This document shows, piece after piece, positions 61,642 to 64,000 of a DNA stretch of 64,000 nucleotides. Each line of letters starts with the position of its first letter. Position 1 is the stretch's first letter. Position numbers and translations under genes: made by a program. The notes beneath the pieces were generated by a model. The model ran no database searches. It was not told the DNA's origin and worked only from the letters and a program-made list of their open reading frames with translations. This DNA comes from Rotaria sp. Silwood1 (taxonomy: Eukaryota > Rotifera > Eurotatoria > Philodinida > Philodinidae), in assembly GCA_905250075.1 (NCBI GenBank), contig CAJNOP010000118.1, positions 1 through 64,000 of the forward strand, in the 5' to 3' direction.

Positions 61642-62733
61642 ATGAATATTATTAATTTTAGATCGATTTCCTTGACTATGTACATCATACCATTATTATA
61701 TCAACCCGAATTTCAATCTCTTATCTTCTTAGTTTCAAATAGTCTTATTGTATTATTGACAAATTATTTTTTTCCAACATATTCATTTTATTCTTTAATT
61801 CTTTATTTTATTTGTATAATATTGATAAGCAGAATAATAGCATCTGGCCATTCATATATACCACCGAAAAATACAGATTTAACAGGACAAACTATTATAG
61901 TTACAGGAGCAGCATCTGGTATTGGTCGTGTATCAGCAATTGAATTTGCTAAATTAGGTGCAAAAGTAATTGTTGGTATACGTGGTCAAAGTCGAGCTGA
62001 AAAAATAGCTCAATTATTAGAATATGAAGCACATATAATTGGTACTGGTAGAATAATTGGTTACGATTTGGATTTATCAAAACTTTCAATTGTAAAAAAA
62101 TTTGCTGATAAAATTCTTGAACATGAACAACATGTAAATATTCTATTGAATAATGCTGGTACAGTACAATTAGTACATTCAGTAACATTTGATGAATTAG
62201 AAACACAATTCGGTATAAATCATATTGGTCATTTTTATTTAACAAAACTTCTTTTACCATTATTAATTCAATCAAAAGCACGTATTGTTAACGTCAGTAG
62301 TCTTGGACACTGCTTTGTCGATGATCATATCAATTATGAATTTCCTAGTTCATCATATAATGTACAAATAGCTTATGGTCAATCAAAATTAGCTCAAATA
62401 TGGCATGCTTATGAACTACAAAAACGTTATGGTCAACAAGGTATAAATGCATATTCATTACATCCAGGAATGATCTTTACAGGAATAACACGACGAGCAC
62501 CAAAATTATTTGATTTTGTTTATCAATTAGTATTAGTTATAGTTGGTAAGTCACTAAGTGAAGGAGCACAAACAAGTCTATATTGTTCATTATCAAATCA
62601 AGCTAAACCAGGAAAATTTCATGGTAATTGTAAAGAAGCGAAAACAAGTCCATTGGCTTATAATAAAAAATTAGCTGAAGAATGTTGGGAATTTAGTGAA
62701 AGAATTATTAATGAAAAGACAAAATATTTTTAA
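61642..62733 (+). CDS. membrane-anchored retinol-dehydrogenase-like SDR
   Basis: Single exon, 363 residues, first ATG of the frame. The N-terminal 65 residues are strongly hydrophobic (segments near 26-42 and 48-66) and would anchor the protein in the ER or lipid-droplet membrane. The SDR domain follows: cofactor motif TGAASGIG (88-95), NNAG (170-173), VSS (218-220) and catalytic Tyr245-Lys249 (YGQSK). The layout, ending in a helix-rich tail, fits the RDH11-14/WW-domain-oxidoreductase-like group, which reduce or oxidise retinoids and other lipid aldehydes with NADP(H). GIRGQSRAEK in place of the usual CRN..K after β2 keeps an Arg suited to NADP. The absence of introns contrasts with its neighbours. 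The substrate is not inferable from sequence. Confidence 0.9.
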   Translation: MNIINFRSISLTMYIIPLLYQPEFQSLIFLVSNSLIVLLTNYFFPTYSFYSLILYFICIILISRIIASGHSYIPPKNTDLTGQTIIVTGAASGIGRVSAIEFAKLGAKVIVGIRGQSRAEKIAQLLEYEAHIIGTGRIIGYDLDLSKLSIVKKFADKILEHEQHVNILLNNAGTVQLVHSVTFDELETQFGINHIGHFYLTKLLLPLLIQSKARIVNVSSLGHCFVDDHINYEFPSSSYNVQIAYGQSKLAQIWHAYELQKRYGQQGINAYSLHPGMIFTGITRRAPKLFDFVYQLVLVIVGKSLSEGAQTSLYCSLSNQAKPGKFHGNCKEAKTSPLAYNKKLAEECWEFSERIINEKTKYF

Positions 62734-63320
62734 GTGACCATTGAACTCTATATATACACGATCTTCGCAGTGAATATTAACATTTCCTAGTGCAGGTCAT
62801 CATCAAGCAAGTACTCATATAGTACTTGTCTTTTAATATTAAGTGTTGCATGAGTAATTATATACAGCTTTTTGTAAAATTAGTCATCAGCATATATGTT
62901 GTTTATCATTGTTATACTACATCGGTTTTATTTAAGGATGAAAATAATAATAAAAGACAGAGATACATACGATGAATTTTTAAGAGATATTATAATTTTG
63001 AAAATAGCACGTATTGAATAACCCTTATAGTCTTTGCATACAGGTTAGGAATAAACTTTCTACTTTTTAGAAAATTAAAGTAATAGTAAACAAGTATGTA
63101 CTCTGAACTATTGTCAGTGTCAAAAGAAAATTCAACTTGATATTTTTGAATATCTCGTGAACAAATGTAGCTATAAACCTGCAAATTCCACCATTCGAAA
63201 CAGAAATGTGGGAGAAGTGGAACTTTGCTGAATTAACTGAACTGTATTGTTGTAGATTTTGACAGGAGGTTTTGAAAAACTTCTTCAACGAACAATGAAA
63301 TCCAATTTAGAGAATTGATA
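62734..63320. other. intergenic DNA
   Basis: AT-rich spacer between the SDR gene and the large foldback element. No gene is supported. Confidence 0.5.
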
Positions 63321-63794
63321 AGTGAAGACATTTCTCTGTCGCAATCAAACCAAGATCAACCTTTCTAGCTTATTCCATTACGAAGTTATAAGAGTTTTCA
63401 TGAAAGCTTTGAAAGTGGCCAATTGACTATCGATCGCTGTAAACTGTATTGAGTTTAGTATATTTGTTTACGCTAAGTCCAACTGTGGTTTTAGTTTTCG
63501 TATGATCGTACGTTGCTACATAATGATTTTTGTAATTTAATCTATAGAAAGCTTTTTGATATTAGATCAAGTATTTTCAAGACCTGGTCTTTCTAACATC
63601 AGATCGTTTCAAAATTAAAAACAAATACCACAGTTGAACTTGGCGTAAACGAACGTACCGAATTCAACACAGTTTATAGTAATCGATGGTCAGTTGGTCG
63701 ATTTCAAGGGTTTCACGAAAACGCTTATAACTCCGAAATGAAATAAGCTAGAATGGTTAACCTTGCCTTGATCGCGACAGAGAAATGTCTTCAC
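63321..63794. repeat. large foldback (inverted-repeat) element
   Basis: Arms of about 180 nt (63321-63498 and 63610-63794) are reverse complements with scattered mismatches, around a centre of about 110 nt. The outermost 22 nt (starting AGTGAAGACATTTC at left) match perfectly. Matching blocks continue inward: TTCTAGCTTATT, AGTTATAAG.GTTTTC, TATCGAT/ATCGATA, TAAACTGT.TTGA, TTTACGC.AAGT. No transposase frame is seen. This is a MITE/foldback-type element; an alternative is a locus producing a long hairpin RNA. Confidence 0.8.
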
Positions 63795-64000
63795 TATCGA
63801 TTTTTTCAATTTGCGGATGTGAAAGTGGCTATTGTATTCAAGTCGATGACTGACATTCACACCCTTAATAATCATCGAAATTCGGAAGATCGACCAGCGA
63901 ACAAACTAAGCTACCTCCTTTCAAACCTTCTTCTCGGCAAATATTGAATGATTTGACTTGCATATTAAATCATGTGTTTAATAAAAAATCAGTTAATCAA
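63795..64000. other. window end, no gene seen
   Basis: Nothing is supported in the last 206 nt. Confidence 0.5.

Noticed and set aside
61949-62281. 110-codon reverse-strand frame
   Set aside because: Shadow of the SDR gene on the other strand.

Overview
This is an AT-rich eukaryotic window with split genes. Introns are mostly 45-70 nt, with a few of 0.8-5 kb. Several features point to a bdelloid rotifer (Adineta or Rotaria type): a eukaryotic RNA-dependent RNA polymerase gene, a type II membrane protein carrying bacterial-type FG-GAP repeats, a decayed copy of what I recall as a bdelloid-restricted membrane protein family, and interstitial TGTGGG-type repeats (TGTGGG is, from memory, the bdelloid telomere unit). 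The species call is inference. The gene models below come from joining exons by GT-AG borders and phase; all joins listed are phase-consistent unless stated.

Layout. 1-9 kb: gene-poor, with inverted and tandem repeats. 9.2-20.5 kb (+): two genes for long disordered Ser/Thr/His/Gln-rich proteins, the second with a 5.1 kb intron. 22.3 kb (+): tRNA-Leu(UAG). 23.5-25.5 kb (+): ARF-family GTPase. 26.1-28.0 kb (-): coiled-coil/disordered protein, convergent with the GTPase. 30.4-31.4 kb (-): secreted C16orf89-like protein. 34.8-37.5 kb (-): four-exon FG-GAP membrane protein. 40.7-42.5 kb (+): two decayed genes flanking a telomere-like G-rich/C-rich inverted repeat. 43.9-44.8 kb (+): classical SDR. 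44.9-47.6 kb (-): glyoxylate/hydroxypyruvate reductase. 47.7-47.9 kb (-): last two exons of a SARNP/Tho1-like reading frame. 50.8-53.0 kb (-): nocturnin/CCR4-type phosphatase-nuclease. 56.0-60.6 kb (+): 12-exon RdRP core. 61.6-62.7 kb (+): membrane-anchored retinol-dehydrogenase-like SDR. 63.3-63.8 kb: a large foldback element.

Functionally the window is a mosaic: conserved housekeeping genes (ARF GTPase, GRHPR, nocturnin, SDRs, tRNA), an RNA-silencing gene (RdRP), and an accessory block at about 34-43 kb (FG-GAP gene, lineage-type membrane protein relic, lectin-like relic, telomere-like repeats) that resembles bdelloid subtelomeric DNA. The strongest non-gene signal is a set of dispersed short hairpins with G-rich GTGTGGGT-type and C-rich arms. 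Several foldback elements are also present, including two related copies, one of them inside the nocturnin gene. No CRISPR array, rRNA gene or intact autonomous transposon was seen.
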